Source of the DNA: Fictibacillus phosphorivorans
Lineage (GTDB): Bacteria > Bacillota > Bacilli > Bacillales > Fictibacillaceae
NCBI RefSeq assembly: GCF_007673525.1
Contig: NZ_VDZU01000001.1
Location: 930,001-994,000, forward strand
Reading direction: 5' to 3'
Length of the DNA stretch: 64,000 nucleotides
Numbering within the stretch: position 1 is the stretch's first letter; every line of letters begins with the position of its first letter. Shown here in pieces: positions 63,349 to 64,000 of the stretch. The position numbers and the translations under genes were made by a program. Below the pieces are notes generated by a model. It was given only the letters and a program-made list of their open reading frames with translations. It had not been told where the DNA came from and made no database searches.

Positions 63349-63398
63349 AAGTGATTGATAGCAGGTTATTTCCTTGTCTATTGATCGCTTTTTATTTT
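63349..63398 (+). terminator. Lysine-riboswitch terminator
   Basis: AAGTGATTGATAG pairs (with G-U pairs) with CTATTGATCGCTT, followed by TTTATTTT. Confidence 0.75.
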
Positions 63399-63469
63399 GT
63401 CCTTTTTTCCTCAACGTCCTGTAAGAACTCCTCAATATCGATGGCTGAATGAAAAGAAGGAGGAACATC

Positions 63470-64000
63470 ATGGAATTTGAGAACTCAATTTATTCATTAA
63501 TACCACCCGTATTGGCAATCTTAATGGTTGTCCTAACGCGAAGAGTGTTAGTCTCGCTAGGAGCTGGAATCATAGCGGGAGCATTACTGCTTCATGATTT
63601 TAGTATTGGAGCCACACTGAAAGAGATTGGTACGATTGTAAAAGGGCACTTTATTTCAGACGGTGCATTAAATGAGTGGAATGTTTATATTCTTCTGTTC
63701 TTATTAATCTTAGGAATGATGACAAGCATTATCTCGTTAGCCGGAGGAAGCCGCGCATTTGGTGAGTGGGCGATCTCTAGAGTGAAAACAAGAAGAGGGG
63801 CACAGGTTTTAACGGTTGTGTTCGGACTCGTCATTTTTATTGATGACTATTTTAATTCTTTAGCAGTCGGAAATGTCAGCAGACCGATCACAGATCGACA
63901 CCGCATCTCACGTGCGAAACTGGCTTATTATCTTGATTCAACGGCTGCACCAGTCTGTGTGATCTCGCCTGTTTCAAGTTGGGGAGCGTACATCATCGGT
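63470..64000 (+). CDS. NhaC-family transporter, probable lysine transporter (partial)
   Basis: The first 177 residues of a polytopic protein; the frame runs off the right edge. MEFENSIYSLIPPVLAILMVVLTRRVLVSLGAGIIAGALL, GMMTSIISLAGGSRAFGEW and VFIDDY-like VIFIDDYFNSLAVGNVSRPITD followed by KLAYYLDSTAAPVCVISPVSSWGAYI are typical of NhaC-type antiporters (COG1757). Members behind L-boxes are considered lysine transporters. AAGGAGG lies 6 bases before ATG. Directly downstream of the lysine riboswitch. Confidence 0.87.
   Translation, partial: MEFENSIYSLIPPVLAILMVVLTRRVLVSLGAGIIAGALLLHDFSIGATLKEIGTIVKGHFISDGALNEWNVYILLFLLILGMMTSIISLAGGSRAFGEWAISRVKTRRGAQVLTVVFGLVIFIDDYFNSLAVGNVSRPITDRHRISRAKLAYYLDSTAAPVCVISPVSSWGAYIIG

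Overview
The window is an AT-rich chromosomal segment from a spore-forming member of the Bacillaceae. Evidence for this is the set of spore and germination genes (GerA-type operon, YhcN-like lipoprotein, YunB, Tgl, a coat-like protein), the SigI/RsgI pair, S-box and L-box riboswitches, strong AGGAGG ribosome binding sites and frequent TTG starts. Gene order from about 33 to 57 kb follows the Bacillus subtilis yusU-fadM-fadNAE-yusI-gcvH-yusG-yusF-yusE-yusD-met-yurZ-suf block, with local insertions. A Fictibacillus-like organism would fit, but the species cannot be fixed by reading alone. No rRNA, tRNA, CRISPR array, prophage or transposase gene was seen.

Layout. 0-8 kb: thiamine-binding YqgV, two GNAT acetyltransferases, a Nif3-like protein, a DedA membrane protein, a spore lipoprotein, the branched-chain amino acid carrier BrnQ and an FAD oxidoreductase. 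8-17 kb: an orphan Opp-type permease pair, spore transglutaminase Tgl, a CwlO-like M23 peptidoglycan hydrolase, an ECF sigma factor with a probable anti-sigma partner, a GalT-like protein and RocB. 17-26 kb: a MacB-type ABC exporter behind a palindromic operator, peptidase E, a Cu/Zn superoxide dismutase lipoprotein, an ABC-2 exporter operon with a leader-peptide/attenuator region, a mechanosensitive-type membrane protein and a ZIP transporter. 26-34 kb: a Cys/Ser-repeat coat-like protein, a second UMP kinase with its own leader peptide and terminator, a germinant receptor operon with A and C but no B subunit, and a CopD-like protein. 34-47 kb: fatty acid beta-oxidation (fadM, fadN, fadA, fadE) with a perfect FadR-type palindrome, the glycine cleavage H protein, small yus genes and sigI-rsgI. 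47-57 kb: the SAM riboswitch with metNIQ, yurZ, a hidden small gene and the complete sufCDSUB Fe-S assembly operon. 57-64 kb: an orphan ModA lipoprotein with a structured leader, a nitroreductase, YunC, thyA-dfrA, yunB, and a lysine riboswitch ahead of an NhaC-type transporter that runs off the end.

How the genes work together. fadN-fadA-fadE supply all beta-oxidation steps after acyl-CoA formation. metNIQ imports methionine under S-box control. sufCDSUB builds Fe-S clusters with SufS/SufU as the sulfur source. thyA-dfrA couple dTMP synthesis to folate recycling. sigI-rsgI form a sigma/anti-sigma switch.

The least ordinary material lies between genes. Four arrays of degenerate 20-21 nt tandem units each sit just beyond an intrinsic terminator. 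Four copies of a GC-rich palindromic repeat are present, one split by a second repeat family. Several leaders pair a tiny ORF or a folded RNA with a terminator ahead of a gene (ABC-2 exporter, pyrH paralogue, modA). A 62-codon gene appears to start at ATT.
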